Shown here: piece after piece, positions 1-8,682 of the stretch | How positions within the stretch are numbered: position 1 is the first letter of the stretch | Layout of the letters: each line of letters begins with the position of its first letter | The notes under the pieces: generated by a model | What the model was told of the DNA's origin: nothing | Database searches by the model: none | Seen by the model: only the letters and a program-made list of their open reading frames with translations | Position numbers and translations under genes: made by a program | Origin: Pelosinus sp. IPA-1 | GTDB taxonomy: Bacteria; Bacillota; Negativicutes; DSM-13327 | Assembly (NCBI RefSeq): GCF_030269905.1 | Contig: NZ_BSVC01000001.1 | Coordinates: 372,001 to 436,000 of the forward strand | DNA length: 64,000 nt | Reading direction: 5' to 3'

Positions 1-483
1 AAAACCACGGCATCTTTAGGTCTTGGATTAAGAGCTTGGGGGCAGGGATTTAAAGTATTAATATTGCAATTTATAAAAGGCAATTGGAAATATGGAGAAT
101 TAAAAGCGGCAGAGGCTTTGGGGCCGAACTTTGTAATGCGCCAGATGGGTGAAGGATTTGTTCGTAATGCAAATGAAGATGCTATGGCGGAGCACTGTCA
201 TGCAGCTGAGGAAGCCTTGACGATGGCACGAAAAGAAATTTTAGCAAAACAGTGGGATATGATTATTTTAGATGAAATCAATTATGCGATTAAATTTGGT
301 GTTATATCTTTAGCGGCAGTCTTAGAATTACTAGACGCAAAACCTACTGAGTTGCACCTTGTATTGACTGGGCGGGATGTTCGTCCGGAGATCATTGACA
401 AAGCAGATTTAGTGACTGAAATGAAAGAGATTAAACATCCCTATAAAAAGGGAATAAAGGCTCAAAAAGGTATAGAATTTTAG
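1..483 (+). CDS. cobO: Corrinoid adenosyltransferase CobO/BtuR family (5' truncated)
   Basis: This is the C-terminal part of an ATP:cob(I)alamin/cob(I)yrinic acid a,c-diamide adenosyltransferase, which adds the 5'-deoxyadenosyl ligand to cobalt in the cytoplasm. The reading frame is open from base 1, beginning with KTTASLGLGLRAWG, which is the tail of the family's P-loop. The start codon and the first part of the P-loop lie outside the window. The conserved segments IILDEINYAI and LVLTGRDVRPEIID are those of CobO/BtuR. The gene stops 80 bases before a cobalamin riboswitch, which fits a corrinoid region. It is probably the last gene of an upstream cob operon. Confidence 0.92.
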   Translation, partial: KTTASLGLGLRAWGQGFKVLILQFIKGNWKYGELKAAEALGPNFVMRQMGEGFVRNANEDAMAEHCHAAEEALTMARKEILAKQWDMIILDEINYAIKFGVISLAAVLELLDAKPTELHLVLTGRDVRPEIIDKADLVTEMKEIKHPYKKGIKAQKGIEF

Positions 484-506
484 CAGAACTGCTAGCTATC
501 AATTGC

Positions 507-533
507 TTGACAATTCTTTTGAAATATTATAAA
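507..533 (+). promoter_or_regulatory. Candidate promoter of the first B12 riboswitch operon
   Basis: A perfect TTGACA (507-512) is followed after 15 bases by TATAAA (528-533), about 30 bases before the riboswitch aptamer. The spacer is shorter than the ideal 17, so the exact -10 is uncertain. The second riboswitch has the same TTGACA-N15 arrangement. Confidence 0.45.
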
Positions 534-560
534 GTGAATCTTATAACATAGAAAAATTCA

Positions 561-766
561 TATGGATGGTATAGGTGCCCTTTGGGGCTTAATAGGGAAG
601 TCCGGTTCAATTCCGGCGCGGTCCCGCCACTGTAATGAGGAGCAAACCCATGTGTATGCCACTGAGACGAGCGTCTTGGGAAGGTATGGGCGAGCAATGA
701 TCCAGAGTCAGGAGAACTGCCTATATAGCAATCACCGTTAGAACCTGCGAGAGATGGGGAGGGGAT
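561..766 (+). ncRNA. Cobalamin (AdoCbl-type) riboswitch 1
   Basis: The leader carries the conserved cobalamin aptamer blocks in order: the ATAGGTGCCC start, AATAGGGAAG, GGCGCGGTCCCGCCACTGTAA, and the B12 box AGTCAGGAGAACTGCC near 713-723. It closes with AACCTGCGAGAGATGGGGA. The same blocks recur with small changes at 11425-11630. It is followed by a hairpin at 801-822 and a terminator at 849-885. By family precedent, corrinoid binding turns expression of the downstream transport operon off. Confidence 0.96.
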
Positions 767-848
767 TTGTACGATAGTTTCTTTATTGTGCTTATTTTTT
801 CCCGGCGTATATGTATGCCGGGATTACTATTTGCTTTATGCTATTGTA

Positions 849-885
849 AAATCTCTTAGCCTTTTTAGGTTAGGAGATTTTTTTT
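849..885 (+). terminator. Intrinsic terminator, expression platform of riboswitch 1
   Basis: The arms 849-861 and 867-879 pair over about 13 bases with two G-U wobbles around a T-rich loop, and a run of T follows. It lies between the aptamer and the first gene, as expected for transcriptional attenuation. A second hairpin, CCCGGCGTAT with GTATGCCGGG (801-822), lies upstream without a T-run and may act as an alternative fold. Confidence 0.8.
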
Positions 886-928
886 GCGGTTATTTTGGGA
901 ATCAGCAAAAAAAGAGGAGGTATTGTAC

Positions 929-2239
929 ATGGTAACTAGTCATTCAACCTATATGTGTAAAGAGGGCAATAGTTGTGGATTGACAGGTGCAGCTACCTTT
1001 TTTGCTGGCATCCCAGATGCTGTTATGGTGATTAACAGTTCTTTATGGTGTTACTTTTCAGCCCGTGGGTATAGTGAAAAACAATGCCCTACTGCAGCAA
1101 TGCGTTTTTTTTGCTCTCAAAGAAGTCAAGATGTCGTATCTCTTGATACAGAAGAATATCTGTTACATATTTTACAATCCATAAAAGAAACATCTCAGCC
1201 ATCAATAGTATTACTTGGAAATAGTTGTGTTATCAAAACTAGCAATGAAGAACTTCAACTCATTGCTAAGAAAGCAAAGATGGATTGTCCTGTAGTTTGT
1301 ATGGATAGTTTGGATTTAAAAGGAGGATTTTGGCCAGGCTATCAGGCAGCTGCTAGGGCTTATTGCTGTGTAATGCCATTACAGGCCCGCAACGTGGTAA
1401 AGTCTAGTACTGTTAATTTACTAGGATGCAGTGTCGGCTATTATAATGCAGCCAATGATGTGCAGGAATTGCGAAGAATGTTGTCTTTAGCTGGCTATAA
1501 AGTGTTAGCTTGTCCAGGGGCAGGTAGCACTAGCCAAGAAATTGCCAACATGACTCAAGCCCAACTTAATATCGTGGTCCATGATGAATTAGGACGAGAT
1601 ATGGCGCAGCAACTAGAAGATCAATATGGGATGCCTTATGTATCTCTTTTACCTCCCTATGGGATAAATGGCTCGTTACATTGGCTAAAAGCGATTGACT
1701 ATTATATGTCTGGTGAAAGTAATGGGCTAGAACCAATTCAGCGAGAAGTTCGTGATTTGCAAGAAAAACTAAACATTTGTAATAGCGAAAAGCAAAAGAC
1801 ATGGGGAAATATGCGGTTTGAAAGTATTTTTATTTCAGCACCTTCCTCTGTAGCTTTTGGCATATCTCAGGCAATGCGTTATGAATGGGTAAATCCTAAT
1901 AAAATAATAACTGTATTACAAAATGGTATTCCTTTTAAACAGAGGTATCCTAAATATATTGGTACCGTATTAGACAGATATAAAGATCAGCAGACAATAG
2001 AAGAGCATTTGGCAGGGTTAGCGGGAGGGCTGCTTATGGCGAGTAGCAGAGAAATAGTTATTTTGCATCAAAAAGCAGTGGAGAATGTGCCATATCAACA
2101 TATCTCCTTACCCATTTATGATGGAATGATACTTAAAAAGCGGCCACTTATGGGGTTACAGGGAGCTAGTCATATGGTAGAAGAACTGTGGGATAAATAT
2201 ATACAAGGACAAGAAAAAATTGGTTTGCTAAAAAAGTAA
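929..2239 (+). CDS. Nitrogenase component-1-like protein under a B12 riboswitch
   Basis: The 436-residue protein resembles the nitrogenase component 1 type oxidoreductase family (NifD/NifK, BchN/BchB, CfbD). Three cysteines sit where P-cluster ligands of the family lie: C16 in NSCGLTGAATFFAGIPDA, C41 in SSLWCYF and C100 in LLGNSCV. The ATG at 929 is preceded by AGGAGG at 914-919; a longer frame from a TTG at 884 would start in the terminator and is rejected. It is the first gene of a riboswitch-controlled corrinoid operon. No NifH/BchL-like reductase, NifK partner or nif maturation gene is present in the window. True nitrogenase activity is therefore unlikely. A role in reducing or handling corrinoids is a guess from context. 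Confidence 0.8.
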   Translation: MVTSHSTYMCKEGNSCGLTGAATFFAGIPDAVMVINSSLWCYFSARGYSEKQCPTAAMRFFCSQRSQDVVSLDTEEYLLHILQSIKETSQPSIVLLGNSCVIKTSNEELQLIAKKAKMDCPVVCMDSLDLKGGFWPGYQAAARAYCCVMPLQARNVVKSSTVNLLGCSVGYYNAANDVQELRRMLSLAGYKVLACPGAGSTSQEIANMTQAQLNIVVHDELGRDMAQQLEDQYGMPYVSLLPPYGINGSLHWLKAIDYYMSGESNGLEPIQREVRDLQEKLNICNSEKQKTWGNMRFESIFISAPSSVAFGISQAMRYEWVNPNKIITVLQNGIPFKQRYPKYIGTVLDRYKDQQTIEEHLAGLAGGLLMASSREIVILHQKAVENVPYQHISLPIYDGMILKKRPLMGLQGASHMVEELWDKYIQGQEKIGLLKK

Positions 2240-2334
2240 CAGTTACTTAGTAAATAACTGTCGTAAAGCTACAGATAGATAATAGTTAAGCTGTTGAAAG
2301 AATGGTAAAAATCAAATATATAGGAGGGCAAATT

Positions 2335-4248
2335 GTGCAAGTAAATAAGATAAGGTTGAAAAAAGCCAAGCGATGTGCCTGTGTGTTAAGTAGTGCCCTA
2401 TTACTACAAATGCAAAATGTGTATGCAGAAGAGAATGAGGAATATTCCTTTGATCAAATGGTGGTGACAGCTAATCGGGTACCTACCAAAATAACAGAAA
2501 CAGCTGCGAATGTAACAGTAATTACGAAAAAGCAAATTGAAGAAGGTAACTATCATAATATCGGAGAGGTATTGCAACATATACCAGGGATTTCCATAGG
2601 ATCTAATGGTGCTCCAGGCAGCATCAGTGCTGCATTTATTAATGGCAGTGAACAAGTCGTGGTGATGATTGATGGTAGGCGCATGAATTTGCCTAATGGT
2701 ATAGGTGGACTTGGTATGGCTACGACCAATCTAGCTAGTTTGGTAGGTATAGGGAACATTGAACGCATCGAAATAGTAAAAGGCGGTAGATCTGCTTTAT
2801 ATGGTGCAGATGCTGTTGGCGGCGTAATTAATATCATTACGAAAAAAGGTGAAAAGAATCAAACAGCGGTAACAGTAGCAGGAGGTAATTGGGATAGTAA
2901 GAATTACACCCTGGTTAACGAGGGTAAAAAAGATAAGCTGAGTTGGTTCTTTACTGCTGATAAAAAGCAAATAGGTGATTATTCAGATGGAAATAACAAA
3001 ACATATAGGTATACAGGTATTGATCAAGAGGCTTATACATTGCGGTTGGATCAAAAAATGAATAATGGTAATTTAAGTTTTTCTTATGAAAACTTTCATC
3101 ATGAAAATGAAGGGAAAGCAGCTAATAAATATGAAAATACCAATCAGCATAATTGGGACTTTACCTATACAGAAGATACCTCTGCTAATACAGATTACCA
3201 AATTAAATTTTATCAAAATGCGAACCATCGTTTTGGTTTAGGCAGTAACACTTGGGATCGATATGATCATGACGTTAGAACAAAAGGTTTCAACTTTCAA
3301 GTAAATTCTAAAATAAATGAGAAAAACTCGTTAACGACAGGAATTGATTGGCGAAAAGACGAGATTGAAAGTAGTGAGTATGGCAGTAAAGATAGCACCG
3401 TAAAAGCGATTTATTTACAGGATAAATGGAATATAACGGATAAGTTTAGTGTTATTCCAGGGATTCGTTATGATAATAGTGATATATACGGAAATAAAAC
3501 AACTCCACAGCTAGGGGCAAATTATAAACAAAATGAGCGCACTACTTATTACGCATCGTGGGGTAAAGTATTTCAAACACCACGTTTTGATGATTTATAC
3601 TGGCCATCATCAGTTGATCCTGCAAATGCGTATTATCCAGGTTCACCAGAGACCCATTATGATGGTAATCCTCATCTAAAACCAGAAACTGGGTGGAATG
3701 CTGAAGTTGGAGTGAATCATAAATTTGATAATACATTAGAAGGAAATTTCTCAGCTTTTACTCGCAGGCTAAATGATGCGATTGCTTGGAAAAATGTTAG
3801 TACAAATTCTGCAATAGAATATTGGATGCCTTCTAATGTGGATAAGCAAAAAGCCGATGGTTTTGAAATGCAGTTAACTAAGAGACTTACTGCTGAATTA
3901 AAAACATTCATTGGCTATAACTATTTGCGTGTTAGGAATAAAACACAATATGATAGTAATTTTGTAAGGGACAAAAATATAGGGGATGAAACATGGAATA
4001 TTGGCATGTCCTATGGATCTGAAAAAATGAATGCTGATATAAAAGGCACGGCCGTTCTGGGACGAACCAATAGCCAATTTATAGAAAAAAGTTACTGGTT
4101 ATGGGATGCGCATGTTAACTTAAAATTAGATAAGAATAATACCGCATTTTTAACCGTAAATAACATACTCGATAAATATTATGATACTTCTGCTGGTAAG
4201 CCTTGTAGCGGACGTAATTACTTGATTGGATTAAAAACGATATTTTAG
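2335..4248 (+). CDS. btuB: TonB-dependent outer-membrane receptor, BtuB-type
   Basis: This 637-residue protein would import corrinoids across the outer membrane using TonB energy. It has a signal peptide ending near VYA, a TonB-box-like segment DQMVVTANRV, a plug domain (about residues 40-150, with VVMIDGRRMN and IEIVKGGRSALYG), and a beta-barrel ending in an aromatic residue, ...LIGLKTIF. The start is taken as GTG 2335 because AGGAGGG lies at 2322-2328; an ATG at 2302 would precede that site and has none. The riboswitch upstream and BtuFCD downstream make cobalamin or another corrinoid the likely cargo. A siderophore receptor is the alternative. Confidence 0.9.
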   Translation: MQVNKIRLKKAKRCACVLSSALLLQMQNVYAEENEEYSFDQMVVTANRVPTKITETAANVTVITKKQIEEGNYHNIGEVLQHIPGISIGSNGAPGSISAAFINGSEQVVVMIDGRRMNLPNGIGGLGMATTNLASLVGIGNIERIEIVKGGRSALYGADAVGGVINIITKKGEKNQTAVTVAGGNWDSKNYTLVNEGKKDKLSWFFTADKKQIGDYSDGNNKTYRYTGIDQEAYTLRLDQKMNNGNLSFSYENFHHENEGKAANKYENTNQHNWDFTYTEDTSANTDYQIKFYQNANHRFGLGSNTWDRYDHDVRTKGFNFQVNSKINEKNSLTTGIDWRKDEIESSEYGSKDSTVKAIYLQDKWNITDKFSVIPGIRYDNSDIYGNKTTPQLGANYKQNERTTYYASWGKVFQTPRFDDLYWPSSVDPANAYYPGSPETHYDGNPHLKPETGWNAEVGVNHKFDNTLEGNFSAFTRRLNDAIAWKNVSTNSAIEYWMPSNVDKQKADGFEMQLTKRLTAELKTFIGYNYLRVRNKTQYDSNFVRDKNIGDETWNIGMSYGSEKMNADIKGTAVLGRTNSQFIEKSYWLWDAHVNLKLDKNNTAFLTVNNILDKYYDTSAGKPCSGRNYLIGLKTIF

Positions 4249-4386
4249 CTGTTAGTAACAGAAGATGAAGTGTTCTACTGAAACACTGCAGTGTAGTATA
4301 TTGCACTTGTTAACAGTGTAAAGAAATCTATTTATGCTACAATTGGCAGGAAAAATAAGCTAATTTTGTTGTAAAGGACTTAAGCT

Positions 4387-5343
4387 ATGTTAAAACTTGT
4401 AAATTTATCTAATTGTGCGTCGGATTTGGAGCTTATTCATAATAGTCCAGAATGTTTACGAGCATTCTTGAATCAGCATCATTTAGATGGGCTGGAAATG
4501 ATGTTTTGTGATTCTTGGGATTCACGCGTCCATAAAAAGGAGTGGATCCAGGGAGTGCACCTACGTTTTTGGCCCAACTGGCTGGATTTTTGGCGTGGTA
4601 ACAGACAAGAACTACTTAGGCAATTTGGCAGCGATGATCAAATTGAAGCTTGTTATGGTGCATTGAATCCCGAGGGGTGGTTGCATGTATACCGGGATAA
4701 TATTCGTAAAGCAAAAATGGCAGGTGCCAAATACCTTGTGTTTCATGTCAGTCAGGCGCGGATTCCAGAATTGTTTAATTGGCAGTTTAACTATTCAGAT
4801 CAAGAAGTTATTGAGGCTACCCTTGAGGTAGTAAATCAATTAGTCAAAGATATACCGTCTGATATGGAATTATTATTTGAAAATTTATGGTGGCCAGGGT
4901 TAACATTACAAAATAAAGAACTTACTGCTTTATTACTGGATAAAGTGAAGCATTCTAAAGTTGGTATTATGCTAGATGTTGGGCATTTAATGAATACCAA
5001 TCCAGAATTAAAGAGCCAAGATGAGGGCATCGATTATGTACTAAAAATTATTGAATCATTAGGCCAATATAAAAATTACATTCACGGTATACATCTACAT
5101 CATTCCTTATCAGGTGAATACATAAAGCAAAGTAGAGGTATAGCCGTACCACAGAAAAATATTTTGGCAAGAGCAATGAGTCATGTACTTAAAATTGATG
5201 AGCATCTACCATTTACGTCCTCAGCAGTCAACCGGATTCTTGAATTAGTACAACCTCGATATGTTGTGCATGAATTTATGTATACATCCATTGCAGATTG
5301 GTCAAGAAAAGTTACTACGCAACAGCAAGCCGTGCGATATTAG
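4387..5343 (+). CDS. cbiR: CbiR-like TIM-barrel cobamide-remodelling enzyme
   Basis: The 318-residue protein belongs to the AP endonuclease 2/xylose isomerase-like TIM-barrel superfamily. Plausible metal or catalytic residues are H120 in YLVFHVS, E165 in LLFENLWWPG, D197 and H200 in MLDVGHLMNT, H236/H238 in IHGIHLHHS, and E296 in VVHEFMY. CbiR, described in Akkermansia muciniphila, is of this superfamily and cleaves the phosphoribosyl bond of cobamides so the lower ligand can be replaced. The gene lies between the B12 receptor and the periplasmic binding protein, which supports that role. No signal peptide is seen, so it should be cytoplasmic. A generic sugar-phosphate isomerase remains possible. 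Confidence 0.65.
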   Translation: MLKLVNLSNCASDLELIHNSPECLRAFLNQHHLDGLEMMFCDSWDSRVHKKEWIQGVHLRFWPNWLDFWRGNRQELLRQFGSDDQIEACYGALNPEGWLHVYRDNIRKAKMAGAKYLVFHVSQARIPELFNWQFNYSDQEVIEATLEVVNQLVKDIPSDMELLFENLWWPGLTLQNKELTALLLDKVKHSKVGIMLDVGHLMNTNPELKSQDEGIDYVLKIIESLGQYKNYIHGIHLHHSLSGEYIKQSRGIAVPQKNILARAMSHVLKIDEHLPFTSSAVNRILELVQPRYVVHEFMYTSIADWSRKVTTQQQAVRY

Positions 5344-5355
5344 GAGAGATAACAA

Positions 5356-6306
5356 ATGAAAAAAATGTTTATCATTAGTTTGCTAGTCAGTTTTACTCTC
5401 CTATTGATAAGCGGTTGCGCATCCCGTTCACAGCCTAATCAACCTACAGTAGGATATGAAGTACAAGATTCACAAGGTTACATCGTGAAACTTCCTAAAA
5501 AACCTATTCGTATTGCCTCTCTATCTTTAGGAGCAGATGAAATAATAGTAGGGTTAGTTTCTATGGAACGTATTTTGGCTTTGACCTATTTAGCCGATGA
5601 TCCAGGTATATCTAATGTAGCGGAGCAAGCCAAGTTAGTGCCCAACAAGGTAAAGGCTAACCCAGAGACCATAATTGCCTTACAACCTGATTTATTATTT
5701 ATTGCGGATTGGCAGCCAGTAGAATTAATTCAAATCCTTCGGGAAGCCGGGATCTCGGTGTATGTCTATAAAACACCGAAGACGATTGCTGATGTAAAAC
5801 TTGTGATTTATGAAATAGCACATGCGGTTGGCGAAGAAAAAAGAGGTCAAGAAATGGTGGCACAAATGGAGCAGCAATTACTGATGGTCCAAAAGTCCCT
5901 GGAAAAGGTTAACGCTGCAGAAGGAAAGACGGTGGTATTGTTTTCTTTAATGGGGGGCATTGGTGGAAAGGGAAGTTTATTTGATGATATATGTCAGTAT
6001 GCAGGTGTCATAAACGGAGCCAGCAAAGTAGGTGTTGGCAAGAATGACACCATGTCAAAAGAGCAAATTGTGGAGGCACAACCTGATGTTTTTATTATGC
6101 CAATGTGGGATTACTCAGGGAAAACAGATGTAAATCAATATAAGTCTGAGATACAAGCTGATCCAGCATTTCAAACTCTGACAGCAATTAAAAAGCAGCA
6201 ATTAGTTATGATCCCCGATCGCCACTTAAGCTGTACTTCCCAATATATAGTCCAAGGAGTAGTGGATGTTGCGAAGGCAGCTTATCCGCAATATAACAAT
6301 CTATGA
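5356..6306 (+). CDS. btuF: Corrinoid ABC transporter substrate-binding lipoprotein (BtuF)
   Basis: This 316-residue periplasmic binding protein should deliver corrinoids to the inner-membrane transporter. A lipoprotein signal peptide ends in LLLISGC with the lipidated cysteine at residue 21. The body shows the helical-backbone binding-protein pattern (PKKPIRIASLSLGADEIIVGL, ALQPDLLFIADW, AQPDVFIMPMW). It starts 12 bases after the TIM-barrel gene with AGGAGA before the ATG, and its TGA overlaps the next ATG. The related iron-siderophore binding proteins look alike, but the riboswitch favours corrinoid. Confidence 0.88.
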   Translation: MKKMFIISLLVSFTLLLISGCASRSQPNQPTVGYEVQDSQGYIVKLPKKPIRIASLSLGADEIIVGLVSMERILALTYLADDPGISNVAEQAKLVPNKVKANPETIIALQPDLLFIADWQPVELIQILREAGISVYVYKTPKTIADVKLVIYEIAHAVGEEKRGQEMVAQMEQQLLMVQKSLEKVNAAEGKTVVLFSLMGGIGGKGSLFDDICQYAGVINGASKVGVGKNDTMSKEQIVEAQPDVFIMPMWDYSGKTDVNQYKSEIQADPAFQTLTAIKKQQLVMIPDRHLSCTSQYIVQGVVDVAKAAYPQYNNL

Positions 6307-7373
6307 GAGACGTAAAGTGCAAGAAAACACAAAATTTTCGAGCTAAGAAGGCTTGGAATATAATACTGATTATGAGCTTCTTGTTATTTGGCGTTATATT
6401 ATTTTCTATCTCTAGGGGAACTATCGAAGTTCCTTGGAATGAGACTTTACTGATTATAGCTGGGCATATCCCTTTTGTTGGTCTGCAAATGCCAGACGTT
6501 AATCCTGAATATCAAGCTGTAGTATGGCAGATTCGTTTACCTCGTGTATTGGTAGGTATGCTGGTAGGAGCTGCTTTAAGTGCTTCTGGAGCTGTGATGC
6601 AAGGGGTTTTTGGTAACCCCCTGGCTGATCCGGGCATCATTGGTGTTTCGAGTGGCGCTGCTTTTGGTGCTGTCGTAGCGATTGCTCTTGGTCTCACGTC
6701 AATCAGTATATTTATTATGCCAATTTTTGCTTTAGTAGGAGCAATTTTAGCAGTTAGTTTAACTGTTTTTTTATCAATGTTACGAGGAAAAATACCAGTG
6801 ATGACCTTATTATTATCAGGTGTGGCTGTTAGTATGCTGATGGGGGCTTTCACATCTGCCATCTTGACTTTAATGAGTGAATATCGTGTCCGTGAGTATT
6901 TATTTTGGATGGTGGGGGGCCTGGATTATCGCAGGTGGGAACATGTTTATTTAGCAGTTGGCCCTATTTTTAGCGGTATAGTGATTCTCTGTTTGTTAGC
7001 GAGACATCTCAATATTTTGGCTTTGGGTGAACAGGAGGCTAAGTCCGTGGGTGTGCCTGTAGTAGCCTTACGACTGCTATTATTATTTGTGGCTGCTGCC
7101 ACTACGGCAATCGCTGTATGTGTAAGTGGTACTATTGGCTTTGTCGGTTTAATTGTGCCACATATTATGCGAATGATAGTAGGACCAGAACATCGCTGGC
7201 TGCTACCAAGCAGCGCCTTAGCAGGGGCTTTATTCTTAGTGTTCTGTGATGCATTAGGACGTATGATTTCTCCCCCCAATGAGATCCGCGTCGGCATTAT
7301 GACGGCTTTACTAGGGGCACCCTATTTTTTATATCTCTTGCGAAAGGCGCAGCAAACGGGAGGCACTTCATGA
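6303..7373 (+). CDS. btuC: Corrinoid ABC transporter permease (BtuC)
   Basis: The 356-residue FecCD-family permease forms the inner-membrane channel. It is rich in membrane helices and shows the family marks QIRLPRVLVGMLVGAALSAS, GNPLADPGIIGVSSGA near residues 95-115, and GFVGLIVPHIMRMI near 275. The start ATG overlaps the btuF stop (ATGA), and its end overlaps the ATPase start in the same way, so the three subunits are translationally coupled. Confidence 0.92.
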   Translation: MRDVKCKKTQNFRAKKAWNIILIMSFLLFGVILFSISRGTIEVPWNETLLIIAGHIPFVGLQMPDVNPEYQAVVWQIRLPRVLVGMLVGAALSASGAVMQGVFGNPLADPGIIGVSSGAAFGAVVAIALGLTSISIFIMPIFALVGAILAVSLTVFLSMLRGKIPVMTLLLSGVAVSMLMGAFTSAILTLMSEYRVREYLFWMVGGLDYRRWEHVYLAVGPIFSGIVILCLLARHLNILALGEQEAKSVGVPVVALRLLLLFVAAATTAIAVCVSGTIGFVGLIVPHIMRMIVGPEHRWLLPSSALAGALFLVFCDALGRMISPPNEIRVGIMTALLGAPYFLYLLRKAQQTGGTS

Positions 7374-8611
7374 TGCAGGAAGTAATAACAGTTTGTGATA
7401 GTAGCATTACAATAGGTGATAAAAAGATCTTGAAACATATTACCTGCAGCATTGGTGCGGGAGAATTTGTGGGTATTATTGGCCCCAATGGGGCTGGGAA
7501 GAGTACTTTGCTCCTTGGTTTGCGCGGTTTTTTACCCTTAGCCACTGGTGAGGTACAGTTACTAGGTCGGCCTATTGCTGCCTTAGAGAATAAGGAGTTA
7601 GCCAGGCAAGTTGCCTATATGCAGCAGGAAGTAAATGTAGGCTTTGGTTATACAGCATTGGAAGTGGTATTAACAGGACGCTATCCTTACTTAAAGTGGT
7701 GGCAGCATGAAAGAGTCAAAGATAAAGAAATTGCCCATAAATATATGAAATTTACAGGTGTTGACACGTTAGCAGATAAACCTGTACATACTATGTCGGG
7801 AGGTGAAAAACAGCGGGTTTTATTGGCAAAAGTCTTGACTCAGGAAACACCTATTATTTTTTTAGATGAGCCTACTGCTAGTCTGGACTTACTATACCAA
7901 GAAGAAATCTTCCGTTATTGTCAATTGATTTCTGAACAAGGGAAAACGGTATTAATTGTAGCCCATGATTTAAAATTAGCAGCTAAGTTTTGTTCTCGCT
8001 TGCTCTTATTAGCCGATGGTCATATTGTTGCCGACGGTGCACCAGGCAGTGTGATTACAAAGGAAAATCTCCATACTGCTTATGGTTTGCAGGCTGCTGT
8101 ATTTATGAATCAGGTAACTGGTAATTTAGATATCCACACCTATACTTCTGCTACTTATAATCATAATAAAGATATAACTGTTCACATTATTTGTGGCGGC
8201 GGATCCGGGGGACGAATTATACGTTTGCTTTATGAACTTGGGTTTCGTCTGACGGTTGGTGTAATACAGCCAAGTGATGTGGATGCCCATGTTGCAGAAG
8301 CTTTTCATATACCTTGTGTATTAGGCCAGCCCTTTTCAAAGATAGATGAGTCATCTGCACAACAGAATCGTACACAGATCAGCAAAGCTGATTGGATAGT
8401 ATTGTCAAATGTAACTTATGGGGAGCAAAATATCGATAATTTACAAGCTGCTTTTGAGGCTAAAAAAGTAATTGTTATTGAGGACACACCGATTGAAAAG
8501 AGAGATTTCATTGGGGGTCAAGCCATTAAATTATATGTAAAACTAATAAAAATGCCTCATGTTACTGTGATGACATTGGAACAGTTTACAAAATCACTAG
8601 AGAAGAATTAA
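7370..8611 (+). CDS. btuD: Corrinoid ABC transporter ATPase (BtuD) with extra C-terminal domain
   Basis: Residues 1-250 are an ABC ATPase: Walker A GPNGAGKST at 38-46, signature MSGGEKQ at 142-148, Walker B IIFLDEP at 162-168 and the switch histidine H199. BtuD-type ATPases normally end near 255 residues, but this one has 413. The extension from about 265 begins with VHIICGGGSGGRIIRLLYELG, a glycine-rich Rossmann-like start, and continues with alternating hydrophobic strands (DWIVLSNV, KKVIVIED). It lacks the hallmarks I would expect of CbiZ and I cannot assign it to a named family. It could sense a nucleotide or a corrinoid intermediate. The ATGA overlap with btuC places it in the same operon. 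Confidence 0.9.
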   Translation: MMQEVITVCDSSITIGDKKILKHITCSIGAGEFVGIIGPNGAGKSTLLLGLRGFLPLATGEVQLLGRPIAALENKELARQVAYMQQEVNVGFGYTALEVVLTGRYPYLKWWQHERVKDKEIAHKYMKFTGVDTLADKPVHTMSGGEKQRVLLAKVLTQETPIIFLDEPTASLDLLYQEEIFRYCQLISEQGKTVLIVAHDLKLAAKFCSRLLLLADGHIVADGAPGSVITKENLHTAYGLQAAVFMNQVTGNLDIHTYTSATYNHNKDITVHIICGGGSGGRIIRLLYELGFRLTVGVIQPSDVDAHVAEAFHIPCVLGQPFSKIDESSAQQNRTQISKADWIVLSNVTYGEQNIDNLQAAFEAKKVIVIEDTPIEKRDFIGGQAIKLYVKLIKMPHVTVMTLEQFTKSLEKN

Positions 8612-8682
8612 ACGTATTAACAGGAAATATTATCATATTGCCAATGGTATGAGATAGAAAAAAGAAAGGAGTGATAAACAAT

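Noticed and set aside
929-2239. A true nitrogenase alpha subunit
   Set aside because: No nifH, nifK, nifE/N or maturation genes are present, the context is entirely corrinoid transport, and the gene is behind a cobalamin riboswitch.
4283-4294. Palindrome ACACTGCAGTGT between btuB and the CbiR-like gene
   Set aside because: No T-run or promoter element accompanies it, so neither terminator nor operator can be supported.
6512-7297. Two long open frames on the minus strand inside btuC (116 codons each)
   Set aside because: They lie opposite a clearly coding permease, have no ribosome sites, and their composition is that of an antisense frame of a hydrophobic protein.
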